A DNA stretch of 41,943 bases. Origin: Candidatus Gottesmanbacteria bacterium. GTDB lineage: Bacteria > Patescibacteriota > Microgenomatia > UBA10105 > UBA927. Below are positions 8,160 to 15,639 of this stretch, piece by piece. How positions within the stretch are numbered: position 1 is the first letter of the stretch; every line of letters starts with the position of its first letter. The stretch is taken from NCBI GenBank assembly GCA_016199185.1, contig JACQHE010000039.1, positions 1 to 41,943 on the forward strand, read 5' to 3'. The notes below the pieces were generated by a model, which searched no databases, was not told where the DNA came from, and saw only the letters and a program-made list of their open reading frames with translations. The position numbers were made by a program, and so were the translations under genes.

Positions 8160-8755
8160 ACTATTGCTCGGATTCGTCCAATGCGCTTTTTTAGCTCAAA
8201 TTGGATGGGTGCATAGATAGTGAGATCAACAAGAAGGATGTAGAGTGGAAAGCCATAGTGGGCTAGTGTCCAATCGGTGACAGTCAATAAAGTAAGCAGT
8301 CCATTAATCGCAGCGGCAAGCCATATCCAACCAACTTCAGTTTCGGGGTGGTGATATGCTTTTACGATAGTCGGCACTGCCGCCAGTCCGTCGGCGGCGA
8401 TGCTTAGTAAAATCGCGATATTCCCCTCTTTTGTTATAAGCCACAGGATAAGTGCAAGAAGTGAAAGCGCGCCGCAGGTTAAATCAAACCGAGTTATTTT
8501 CCATTCTGCTTTTTTATTTACAAAAGACGCAAGAAATATGAGGAGCGGTAGAAAACCAACGCTAAACGTCATGAGCGATTGGATGCCGACGCCTTTTTGG
8601 ACTTCGGCGGTAAACGCAATAAGCGGGGCGATGGACCACAAGAGAAATGAAACGCGATTCGGTTTGACGGTGCCTCGTATCGTATCAACGAGATACCAGA
8701 GAGCGCCAATTGATCCTATGACTGCGCCGATTATGACGAAGTAGGAGGGTAGCAT
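8156..8755 (-). CDS. Polytopic membrane protein, possible PQ-loop/SWEET-like duplication
   Basis: The 199-residue protein has about six or seven hydrophobic segments. Two stretches look alike: GALWYLVDTIRGTVKPN with a following helix, and LAAVPTIVKAYHHPETE with a following helix. This suggests an internal duplication like that of PQ-loop/SemiSWEET transporters, but the match is by eye only. No transport substrate can be named. It is the first gene of a pair with cutA (ATGA overlap) and has a -10 box 6 nt before the ATG, so its mRNA is probably leaderless. Confidence 0.7.
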   Translation of the reverse strand: MLPSYFVIIGAVIGSIGALWYLVDTIRGTVKPNRVSFLLWSIAPLIAFTAEVQKGVGIQSLMTFSVGFLPLLIFLASFVNKKAEWKITRFDLTCGALSLLALILWLITKEGNIAILLSIAADGLAAVPTIVKAYHHPETEVGWIWLAAAINGLLTLLTVTDWTLAHYGFPLYILLVDLTIYAPIQFELKKRIGRIRAIV

Positions 8756-8761
8756 GGTTGG

Positions 8762-8767
8762 AGTATA
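8762..8767 (-). promoter_or_regulatory. -10 box for the membrane protein/cutA pair
   Basis: TATACT on the minus strand lies 6 nt before the ATG at 8755. A start of transcription 6-7 nt after the box would coincide with the ATG. No clear Shine-Dalgarno sequence is present. Confidence 0.5.
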
Positions 8768-8773
8768 TCAGAC

Positions 8774-9121
8774 TTAAGGGATATGTTTTACGGAGTGTTG
8801 CTTCGGATCAAACTTGGGCGTGGTGACCATAAAGATTGTCACGGTGCCTTGCCACGCAAAGCGCTCTCCTTTATCCAGGAAAATTACGTCACCGATCGTT
8901 ATTGTGTGTTGTGCCTTAGGCGAAAGTACGTGACCATGGCCGGAAATGACGAAGGCAAGTTCTTTGGAGACGCTATTGATGGCAAAACCTTTTTCTGGGT
9001 ATCTACCGTTGATTTCCGCCACAGCGCCGCTGACCACGGCGTCATCCATGAAATATTCCCAGACGGTCGTTGAAGCCGACGCTTGAACTTTGTTAGCTTC
9101 GGATGATTGAATGATGGTCAT
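8774..9121 (-). CDS. Cupin-fold protein
   Basis: This 115-residue small beta-barrel protein has a cupin layout: an INGRYPEKGFAIN segment, then ELAFVISGHGHVLSP (first cupin motif), then ITIGDVIFLDKGERF (second). The metal-binding histidines of canonical cupins are mostly missing, so it is more likely a sugar or small-molecule binder or isomerase than a metal-dependent oxygenase. A -10 TACAAT (minus strand, 9135-9130), lying across the end of the upstream gene, is 8 nt from the ATG, again suggesting a leaderless transcript. Confidence 0.75.
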   Translation of the reverse strand: MTIIQSSEANKVQASASTTVWEYFMDDAVVSGAVAEINGRYPEKGFAINSVSKELAFVISGHGHVLSPKAQHTITIGDVIFLDKGERFAWQGTVTIFMVTTPKFDPKQHSVKHIP

Positions 9122-9127
9122 ATGGAG

Positions 9128-9802
9128 CTATTGTAACCGAATACGGGAGACTTCTGTAGATTGTAAGGTTGGGTATTGGTTTTCCTTGCGCAGGATGATT
9201 TCTTTGACGGTCATGGATAGCGGGTGGGCATTCGCCTCAAGAAGCTGATACACACGAAGAGGATCTCGTAGCTTCGCTTTGTACCGCGCGATGGTCGTGT
9301 GGATGAAGGTGTTCTCTTTGGTTGTTTCCGCAGGGAAGGGGAGTGCTTCTTTAAGAGTCGCGCGTAACTCCTGCATCTCATCATGTTCGTCAATTGCGGA
9401 CCAGATGATCGCAGTCGTCATGGGAATCAGTCGGACACACGAGATTATAAATGAAGGAAAGACATGGTCGAGTTTTTGAAACTTGGCGAGGAAGTCTTTT
9501 TCTATCACCGCCCACGTCTGGTCGTATCCGAGCGAATAGTTGCCTCCCCAATAGACGACTTGATTAAAGCTGACGTGTTGAAACGGACGGGGAGTAAGAA
9601 GGAGCGCTTCCGGCTCGAGCTTGGACAATTCATCTTGAAGGTTACACACAGCGTCCCGCACTTCTTCAGAGATATCTATTTGAAGCGTGACACCTTTGAT
9701 CGGCTTGCCCCACATGTCATCGACTTTGATATCGTTGGCAAGAAACTTTTCGTGATGACTTGAAGCAAGCCCGTCGTACATAGTGATGAGTCTCTGGTTC
9801 AT
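9128..9802 (-). CDS. 2H phosphoesterase (2'-5' RNA ligase-like)
   Basis: The 224-residue protein carries the two tetrapeptide motifs of the 2H superfamily: His76-Val-Ser78 in PFQHVSFN and His168-Thr-Thr170 in TFIHTTIA, about 90 residues apart as expected. These enzymes open cyclic 2',3'-phosphates or hydrolyse 2'-5' bonds in RNA and nucleotides. The real substrate is unknown. A near-perfect 32-bp palindrome occupies the space just upstream of the ATG, suggesting regulation. The family assignment is solid on the motifs; RNA ligase activity should not be assumed. Confidence 0.82.
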   Translation of the reverse strand: MNQRLITMYDGLASSHHEKFLANDIKVDDMWGKPIKGVTLQIDISEEVRDAVCNLQDELSKLEPEALLLTPRPFQHVSFNQVVYWGGNYSLGYDQTWAVIEKDFLAKFQKLDHVFPSFIISCVRLIPMTTAIIWSAIDEHDEMQELRATLKEALPFPAETTKENTFIHTTIARYKAKLRDPLRVYQLLEANAHPLSMTVKEIILRKENQYPTLQSTEVSRIRLQ

Positions 9803-9807
9803 AATAT

Positions 9808-9839
9808 CGTGTTACTATGTTTTAAAACATGGTAACACG
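9808..9839. promoter_or_regulatory. 32-bp palindrome upstream of the 2H phosphoesterase
   Basis: Two 16-bp arms meet with no loop around the centre TTTTAAAA, with a single non-complementary pair. The inner 14 bp, ATGTTTTAAAACAT, are perfectly symmetric. The element fills the gap between the DHFR-like gene (stop at 9843) and the 2H gene (ATG at 9802). There is no T-tract, so it is a poor terminator. The symmetry suggests an operator for a dimeric repressor, or a processing hairpin. Confidence 0.6.
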
Positions 9840-9842
9840 GGA

Positions 9843-10358
9843 TTATTTGATGATTTTATAGTGCAGTTGGATGGTTTGGCGGTTGGTGAGGGTTTTTACC
9901 TCGATGAGTTTGAGGCGGGGCGCAAAGTCGCCGTCGGCAAACAAGGAGATGCCGCGGCCGAGGATGAGCGGTTCGATGTCGATGTACAGTTCGTCAATAA
10001 GACCGGCTTTGAGAAACAGACTGTTGATTTGCCCGCCGCCGGCGACGAGGGCCGCATCATACCCCTTCTCCTCAATGAGTGTCAAAATTTTTTCCGGCAG
10101 TGCGTCAGTAAAAATTGTATGAGAAGGCATTACTTTCGGCTGGTGATGGGTTACGACGATGCGCAGTTTGATGCCGGGAATGAGCGTCTGTTCCTTTTTA
10201 ATCACCTCGTAGGTGTTTCTGCCGATAATGATGACTCCCACCTCTTGCGCCTTGGCAAAAAAGCCCTGCCAGTCTTCTTTGCTCGTCCAACTCGTATCAT
10301 CATCCGCTCCGGCAATTTTGCCATTGACCGTCAAGGCCATGTAGAGGATGGTTTTCAT
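9843..10358 (-). CDS. Dihydrofolate reductase/RibD-C family reductase
   Basis: This 171-residue protein has the DHFR-like fold of the RibD C-terminal family: MALTVNGKIAG at the N-terminus, VIIIGRNTYEVI, and the nucleotide-binding GGGQINSLFL with LIDELYIDIEPLILG. Members use NADPH; some reduce riboflavin precursors, many are unassigned (YyaP/YwjB type). No other folate or riboflavin gene is nearby. It lies 14 nt after the Cys-rich small gene on the same strand, so it is probably co-transcribed. The start has no clear ribosome site. Confidence 0.88.
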   Translation of the reverse strand: MKTILYMALTVNGKIAGADDDTSWTSKEDWQGFFAKAQEVGVIIIGRNTYEVIKKEQTLIPGIKLRIVVTHHQPKVMPSHTIFTDALPEKILTLIEEKGYDAALVAGGGQINSLFLKAGLIDELYIDIEPLILGRGISLFADGDFAPRLKLIEVKTLTNRQTIQLHYKIIK

Positions 10359-10372
10359 GGCTTCGTCTGTTG

Positions 10373-10486
10373 TTATTCCTTCTTACAGCCGCAATCGCCG
10401 GAGGGCTTGCCGCAGCCGGAACATACCCCGTTCTTGATGTCTTTGCCGCACGCCTTACACGCCGTACATCCGCATGTTTGACACAT
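10373..10486 (-). CDS. 37-residue cysteine-rich metal-binding peptide
   Basis: This short frame encodes nine cysteines in 37 residues (positions 2, 5, 7, 10, 13, 22, 25, 32, 34), including CKACG and CSGCG knuckles. That is a small zinc-ribbon or metallothionein-like layout. A GGGGGTG-type ribosome site lies just before the ATG, and a TACAAT box lies at 10515-10510. It leads the DHFR-like gene by 14 nt. The spaced Cys pairs make a real gene likely although it is very short. A role in zinc or other metal binding is inferred, not shown. Confidence 0.72.
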   Translation of the reverse strand: MCQTCGCTACKACGKDIKNGVCSGCGKPSGDCGCKKE

Positions 10487-10543
10487 ACTCTCACCCCCTC
10501 TCTACTGGCATTGTACCACAGAATTTTTCTGCCGGGAAGTACA

Positions 10544-10744
10544 TCATTTTGAGTTTGTGACAAAAAAAACCACGTGGTTTATTACGACGTAGGCGAGAGC
10601 GGCAAACAGAACTCCCCAACTGTTGTACACGAATGAGAATGCCCGCGGGTGGTCGCTTTTCACGGCTAATATTCGTGTAAGAAGGTTAAGCGCGGTGAAG
10701 ATGAGGGCGGCGGCGAGGGAGAGGACGAGCCACATAGGGATCAT
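10544..10744 (-). pseudogene. EamA/DMT transporter fragment (N-terminal 66 residues)
   Basis: Two hydrophobic helices (WLVLSLAAALIFTALNLL and a second after PRAFSFVYNSWG) match the start of an EamA-type drug/metabolite transporter. Such proteins need ten helices; here the frame stops after about 66 residues and only about 60 nt remain before the next gene, so the rest is deleted rather than frameshifted. The ATG at 10744 is chosen because a -10-like TATACA lies 7 nt upstream. It could still be made as a small two-helix membrane peptide. Confidence 0.5.
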
Positions 10745-10751
10745 TGTATCA

Positions 10752-10759
10752 TGTATAAT
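10752..10759. promoter_or_regulatory. Overlapping divergent -10 boxes (alaS / EamA fragment)
   Basis: TATAAT (10754-10759, plus strand) lies 7 nt before the alaS ATG at 10767. On the other strand TATACA (10757-10752) lies 7 nt before the ATG at 10744. The boxes overlap by 4 bp, so RNA polymerase cannot occupy both at once. Both transcripts would be leaderless. Confidence 0.6.
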
Positions 10760-10766
10760 TAAGACG

Positions 10767-12476
10767 ATGAAATCAGCGGAAGTGAGACGGAAGTTCATCG
10801 AGTTCTTTAAGGCACGCGGGCATGTGGAGATACCGTCGGCGCCTCTCGTGCCGGAGAACGATCCGACGACACTTTTTACCAGTAGCGGCATGCAGCCGCT
10901 GGTTCCTTATTTATTGGGAGAGCCGCATCCGTTGGGCACAAGAATCGTGGACAGTCAAAAGTGCTTCCGCGCGCAGGACATTGATGAGGTGGGGAACAAC
11001 CGGCACACGACGTTTTTTGAAATGCTGGGCAACTGGTCATTGGGGGATTACTTCAAGAACGAGCAGCTGCCGTGGATCTGGGAGTTTCTGACCAAAGAAT
11101 TGGGACTCCCCAAAGAACGCCTGTACGTCTCCGTTTTGAAGGGAGACGAAGAATCAGTGAACATTTGGAAAGGTCTCGGCGTTCCCAAAGAGAAAATTTT
11201 CTCCTATGGGGTCGACAAAAACTGGTGGAGTAGAGCCGGCGAGCCGGACAAGATGCCAGAGGGCGAGCCGGGCGGCCCGGACAGCGAGGTATTTTATGAA
11301 TTTACGCAAGTGAAACACGATCCAAAATTCGGCAAACAGTGTCATCCGAATTGCGACTGTGGTCGATTTATGGAGATTGCCAATTCCGTGTTTATGCAAT
11401 ATCGAAAACTCGGGGACGGAAGCCTTGAAGAATTACCAAAGAAGAATGTTGATTTCGGCGGAGGACTTGAACGAATGACTGCTGCAGTAAATGATAATCC
11501 TGATGTATTTCAGACAGATTTATTTACGCCGCTTATGGCAGCACTTGGGACGTCGGGAGATGTCCGTGCTCGGCGTATCGTTACGGATCACATTAAAGCT
11601 GCCGTCATGATGATGGCCGATGGCGTTGTCCCCTCCAATAAAATGCAGGGGTATGTCCTTCGCCGTCTTATCCGGCGGGCAATGGTGAAAATGCAACAAC
11701 TCGGGGGTCATGTATCCGATGAGATGATTCATGCGGTCGTAGAAACCTATGGCGGAACAGAGTATTTCAAAACGGTAGGTATACGGTTTATCAAGCAAAC
11801 AATCGCAGAAGAAGATGAAAAATTCGGTAAAACATTGCGGGAAGGGATGAAAAATGTTGAGAACGTATCTCCGTTTGATCTGTATCAAACGTACGGATTT
11901 CCCATAGAGGTAACAGAAGAGTTATATCAGGAAAAAGGTCTCCGTTTAGACAGAGAGCAATTTGAAAAAGAAAAAGAAAAACATCAGGAGCTTTCCCGGA
12001 CAGCGGCGGCAGGGATGTTTAAGGGGGGACTAGCAGATAAAAGCGGGGCAACGACCAAACTTCATACCGCGACCCACCTCCTTCACGCGGCACTCCGACA
12101 GATCCTTGGGCCGCACGTCCAACAGAAAGGGAGCAACATCACCGCCGAGCGTCTGCGGTTTGATTTTTCACACCCGGCGAAGCTGACCCCGGAGGAGCTT
12201 GATAAGATTGCAGTACTCGTGAATGAGAACATTAAAGCAGACCTTCAGGTGACTATTGAAGTGATGTCCTACGATGAGGCGATCAAAGTGGGGGCGCTTG
12301 CGTTTTTTGGCGAGCGGTATCCGGAGAAGGTGAAAGTGTATACGATGGGCGCCTTCAGTCGGGAAATCTGCGGCGGGCCGCACGTAACAAACACCGGTGT
12401 GTTGGGATCGTTTCAGATCATCAAAGAAGAATCCGCCGGTAGTGGCGTACGGCGGATCTATGCGACGGTTGCATAA
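10767..12476 (+). CDS. alaS: Alanyl-tRNA synthetase, minimal form
   Basis: The 569-residue enzyme charges tRNA-Ala. The catalytic core starts with KSAEVRRKFIEFF and includes TSSGMQPLVPYL and FFEMLGNWSLGDYF. An editing domain has HTATHLLH (about 431-438) and the second metal-binding half CGGPH (about 535). It ends right after the editing domain: the DHHA1 and C-terminal domains of normal AlaRS (about 870 residues) are absent, as seen in other CPR bacteria. The start at 10767 is chosen because TATAAT ends 7 nt before it; longer in-frame starts would place the promoter inside the gene. Confidence 0.95.
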   Translation: MKSAEVRRKFIEFFKARGHVEIPSAPLVPENDPTTLFTSSGMQPLVPYLLGEPHPLGTRIVDSQKCFRAQDIDEVGNNRHTTFFEMLGNWSLGDYFKNEQLPWIWEFLTKELGLPKERLYVSVLKGDEESVNIWKGLGVPKEKIFSYGVDKNWWSRAGEPDKMPEGEPGGPDSEVFYEFTQVKHDPKFGKQCHPNCDCGRFMEIANSVFMQYRKLGDGSLEELPKKNVDFGGGLERMTAAVNDNPDVFQTDLFTPLMAALGTSGDVRARRIVTDHIKAAVMMMADGVVPSNKMQGYVLRRLIRRAMVKMQQLGGHVSDEMIHAVVETYGGTEYFKTVGIRFIKQTIAEEDEKFGKTLREGMKNVENVSPFDLYQTYGFPIEVTEELYQEKGLRLDREQFEKEKEKHQELSRTAAAGMFKGGLADKSGATTKLHTATHLLHAALRQILGPHVQQKGSNITAERLRFDFSHPAKLTPEELDKIAVLVNENIKADLQVTIEVMSYDEAIKVGALAFFGERYPEKVKVYTMGAFSREICGGPHVTNTGVLGSFQIIKEESAGSGVRRIYATVA

Positions 12477-12491
12477 ATGATACAATGAAGA

Positions 12492-14714
12492 GTGATGAAA
12501 CTGCCGGACGCCTTTCATCAGTTTCTTCATAAAACCCCGCAGCGCGAAGAGGCGTATCTTTCGCTCGTCCTGCAGGCTGGGGCCGTGCAGGCCGCAGTAT
12601 GGACGCTCTCCTCTGGCAAAAAAGCCCGCATCGGGGAGGCGGCGCATGAACGCGTGGAAAGCGACCCCTCGGGAAGACTCGGGGCAAGCTCCTGGGATAA
12701 ACGGTTGGAAGCATGTGACCGCGCGATTGCAAAGATTGCCCAAAAAGCGCTCCGGGACGATTTTGAAAAAGTGGTGCTGGGCCTTCCCGCCTATTACCTT
12801 ACCCCGGATGACGATATTCATGAAGACTGCCGCGGGCACATCAAGACCCTCACGAGTGAGCTCGAGCTTACCCCCATCGGCTTCGTCCCTATCCACCAGG
12901 CGATCGTCCACCACATCAAGGAAGAAGAGGGCGTGCCGCCCAGCGTCATACTCCTGGAGGTAGGCCCCCAGAACACGACGGTGATCGTTTATAAGGTTGG
13001 GGCCATCGTGGGCCGGGAGCAAATCGCCAATGATGATATCGTGCCGCAACTGGAGCGGACGCTTAAAGGTCTCAAGGAGCTTGAGGTGCTGCCCTCCAGA
13101 GTTCTCCTTTATGGATCGGATGAGACGGCGATAGAAGCGTATAAACGAGACCTCCTCAAACACCCCTGGCCCACGCGGGCGAACTTTCTCCACTACCCCA
13201 AGATCGAGCTTCTGCCAACCCTCGCGCTTGCCGGTGCCGTGTCGCTTGCCGGAGCGAGCGAGCTTGCTGGACAGGTGGGAGAAGCTGCAACTTCTGTCAT
13301 TCCGGCCAAGCCTGCCCCAGCGGAGGCTGGGGAGCCGGAATCCAGAGAAAAAGAAGAAGAGCCTGCCGTTGACCAAAACGTCGTGGAGGTGCCGCCGGAG
13401 ACGCTCGGGTTCCGGCGGGATGTGGATGTTTTGGAAAAACCTCAGGAGGTAACTCCCCCCACCCCACTCTTGAAACAAGAGGGGGAGAAGGGGAAGGGAG
13501 AGGAGATCAGAGAAACGCTTACGCGCTTCATTTCAGGTGTAAAGCTTCCGAGGGTTCGGGCAGTCGCACTTCCTAAAACCGGACTTTTTGTCCTTTTCAT
13601 TGTTGTCTTTCTCATTGGCGCAGGGTGGTGGCTTACCTACTGGGTGCTTCCCAAAGCGAGCATCACCATCCTTCAGCTGCCGCATGTACTTTCCGAATCT
13701 TCTTCTATGACGGTCAATCCTACGGCTACCGTCGTGGACGCTGCAACGAAAACCGTGCCCGGCAGGAAGCAGGAAAAGACGGTAAGCGGCGAGAAAACCA
13801 CAGCCGTCACCGGCCAGAAAGACATCGGTGATCCGGCCCGGGGCACCGTGACGGTCTACAACAAATCGCCCACGAGTAAGCAACTCAAGAAAGGCGCCGT
13901 GCTGACCGCCGGTTCCTTATCCTTCACACTGGATAGCGACGTTTCCATCGCCTCCGCAAGCGAAAGCGTCGGGTCCATCACGTTCGGCAAGGCTAATGCG
14001 GCGATCACCGCCGCTAAACTTGGGTCCCAGAGCAATCTGCCGGCAAGTACGGAGTTTAGCTTGAAAGATACGTCCACGAGCGTCATAGCGGGGAGAAATG
14101 ATGCGGCCCTGACCGGGGGGACGAGCAAGGTGGTGAGGGTTGTTTCCCGGGCAGATCAAAGCGCATTGGTGGACGCGCTAACCGGCGAGCTCATTGACAA
14201 AGCCAAGGGTGAGCTTGAAGCAAGCGTGGGTGGAGCAGAGCGGCTCATCGATGAAACCATCAAAACCACGGTGACGAATAAGAAATTTGATCAAGAGCTG
14301 GACCAGGAGTCCAACGAGCTTCACGGCAGTATCACCGTGACCATCACCGGCATTTCCTACAGTGAAAACGACATTGCATCGCTGTTTGCTGATCTGGTGG
14401 CAGCGAAAGTGCCGGCGGGGTACACGCTTCGGGAGGGTGGGGCACACGTAAAAGCTTTTCAAGTGAAGGTTCAAAAAGACGGAAGCATTACGCTTACTAT
14501 CGAGTACCAAGGTCAGGCGCTGCCAACGTTTGATACGGCTGCCATTGGGTCTGGGCTTGCCGGCAAAACATTTGCCCAGGCGCAGGAAGACATCAAGACG
14601 GTAAGCGGCGTGGGTGGCGTGGAGTTTGGGTCAGTCTCGTGGTCGCTGTGGGGGGGCACCACGTTTCCGGCAAATGCAAAAAACATTACCGTCTCCGTGG
14701 CCGTGCTTGAGTAG
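12492..14714 (+). CDS. PilM-like ATPase fold + TM + baseplate-J-like domain protein
   Basis: This 740-residue protein has a cytoplasmic part (1-250) resembling the actin-like fold of PilM-type proteins (AVWTLSSGKKARIGEA, VILLEVGPQNTTVIVYKVG). A low-complexity linker (260-340) contains two embedded DNA repeats. One membrane helix (about 362-385) follows, then a large external Thr/Ser/Ala-rich region whose GTVTVYNKS and later segments resemble baseplate-J-like proteins. I cannot name a function; a trans-envelope machine is suggested. Start: GTG 12492 or ATG 12495, just after TACAAT (12481-12486). The sortase gene follows 1 nt after the stop. Confidence 0.7.
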   Translation: MMKLPDAFHQFLHKTPQREEAYLSLVLQAGAVQAAVWTLSSGKKARIGEAAHERVESDPSGRLGASSWDKRLEACDRAIAKIAQKALRDDFEKVVLGLPAYYLTPDDDIHEDCRGHIKTLTSELELTPIGFVPIHQAIVHHIKEEEGVPPSVILLEVGPQNTTVIVYKVGAIVGREQIANDDIVPQLERTLKGLKELEVLPSRVLLYGSDETAIEAYKRDLLKHPWPTRANFLHYPKIELLPTLALAGAVSLAGASELAGQVGEAATSVIPAKPAPAEAGEPESREKEEEPAVDQNVVEVPPETLGFRRDVDVLEKPQEVTPPTPLLKQEGEKGKGEEIRETLTRFISGVKLPRVRAVALPKTGLFVLFIVVFLIGAGWWLTYWVLPKASITILQLPHVLSESSSMTVNPTATVVDAATKTVPGRKQEKTVSGEKTTAVTGQKDIGDPARGTVTVYNKSPTSKQLKKGAVLTAGSLSFTLDSDVSIASASESVGSITFGKANAAITAAKLGSQSNLPASTEFSLKDTSTSVIAGRNDAALTGGTSKVVRVVSRADQSALVDALTGELIDKAKGELEASVGGAERLIDETIKTTVTNKKFDQELDQESNELHGSITVTITGISYSENDIASLFADLVAAKVPAGYTLREGGAHVKAFQVKVQKDGSITLTIEYQGQALPTFDTAAIGSGLAGKTFAQAQEDIKTVSGVGGVEFGSVSWSLWGGTTFPANAKNITVSVAVLE
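13296..13346 (+). repeat. Palindromic element inside the PilM-like gene
   Basis: Arms ATTCCGGC (13299-13306) and GCCGGAAT (13334-13341) enclose an inner CCTGCCCCAGC...GGCTGGGG stem. The element stays in frame and encodes part of the Pro/Ala/Glu-rich linker (VIPAKPAPAEAGEPESR). Relatives lie at 37377-37430 and 38851-38900. Confidence 0.75.
13452..13500 (+). repeat. Second palindromic insert in the PilM-like linker
   Basis: A C-rich left half ending ACTCTTG (13452-13472) faces a G-rich right half starting CAAGAG (13476-13500). The perfect core is CTCTTG/CAAGAG with loop AAA. It is in frame and encodes the TPPTPLLKQEGEKGKGEE linker. The sequence is unlike the surrounding coding style. Confidence 0.6.
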
Positions 14715-14715
14715 T

Positions 14716-15495
14716 ATGGCACTGCATCGCTATGTCAAAGCGCCACCGAACACTCGTCCACCGGGACAAGAAATAGCCGGTCCTCCCCCCGTTCCTTCGT
14801 TTCGTCGGCGGACGGCCATCTCGTACTTATTTATCCTTGCGGGACTCGTGATCCTCTCCTGGGCTCTCTGGCCCATTGTGTCATTCACCATATTTACCGC
14901 CCCGACGTACGTCGGGGTCATCTCGCCGGTACCAGACCGGGTGAGCGATACCAACGTAGGGAGCGTGCTTTCGCCGATCGTGAGCGCAGCATCAACGACC
15001 GAGGTCGTAACCGATGGCCCCGATTACACCAACGCCAACGTATGGTTTCCCACAAGTCCCCAGAAAAAGGTAGTATCGGCGGTGACAGCCTACACGCTCT
15101 CTATCCCTAAGCTCGGCATCAACGATGCCCTCGTGATCATCTCCGGCGATGACCTCAATAAAAGCCTCATCCATTACGGCGGCACGGGGCTCCCTGGGCA
15201 GTACGGGACGGCGGTTATCTTCGGCCACTCGGTGCTGCCGCAGTTTTACAATCCCACCAACTACAAAACGATATTTTCGACCCTGCCGACGATGAAGATC
15301 GGGGACGAAATTTTCATCCGTTATGACGGGGTTGAGTACCGCTACGTGGTGTATGAGATGACCGTCACTGAAGCCAATGATTTGTCCCCTCTCGCCCAGC
15401 GGTTTGACGATAGCTACGTGACGCTTATCACCTGTGTGCCGCCGGGGACATATTGGAAGAGGTTGAATGTGAGAGCGAGGCTCGAGCGCATTTAG
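14716..15495 (+). CDS. Sortase family transpeptidase
   Basis: This 259-residue membrane-anchored cysteine transpeptidase has a Pro-rich cytoplasmic N-terminus, a membrane helix (about 35-58), a Ser/Thr linker, then the sortase barrel starting YTLSIPKLGIND. The catalytic residues are visible: His171 in IFGHSVLP, Cys240 in TLITCVPP, Arg249 in YWKRLNVRA. Sortases attach proteins to the cell surface. No LPxTG-type substrate is obvious in this window; the upstream PilM-like protein, 1 nt away, may be the functional partner. The ATG at 14716 is the first start after that gene's stop. Confidence 0.92.
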   Translation: MALHRYVKAPPNTRPPGQEIAGPPPVPSFRRRTAISYLFILAGLVILSWALWPIVSFTIFTAPTYVGVISPVPDRVSDTNVGSVLSPIVSAASTTEVVTDGPDYTNANVWFPTSPQKKVVSAVTAYTLSIPKLGINDALVIISGDDLNKSLIHYGGTGLPGQYGTAVIFGHSVLPQFYNPTNYKTIFSTLPTMKIGDEIFIRYDGVEYRYVVYEMTVTEANDLSPLAQRFDDSYVTLITCVPPGTYWKRLNVRARLERI

Positions 15496-15497
15496 CG

Positions 15498-15639
15498 TAA
15501 ATCCTAAGCACTAAATCCTAAACTCTAAACAAATTCAAATGACCAAAATTCAAAATATAAAACAGTTTTGAACATTGAGTATTGAGATTTTGATATTGTT
15601 TAGGAATTAGAAATTAGGATTTTGGATTTTTTTGCGAAT
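15498..15639 (+). repeat. AAATCCTAAA palindromic repeat, copy 1
   Basis: An A-rich left half with CTAAATCCTAAA (15511-15522) faces a T-rich right half with TTTAGGAATTAG (15599-15610); one mismatch separates the arms. The copy at 16897-17026 is in the same orientation and shares a 20-nt inner block. The two flank the phosphorylase gene. The repeat runs from the sortase stop to the phosphorylase ATG. Confidence 0.85.

Noticed and set aside
12168..13478. 436-codon open frame on the minus strand opposite alaS and the PilM-like gene
   Set aside because: It crosses two real genes and has no recognisable domain; its length follows from the high-GC codon pattern of the true strand.
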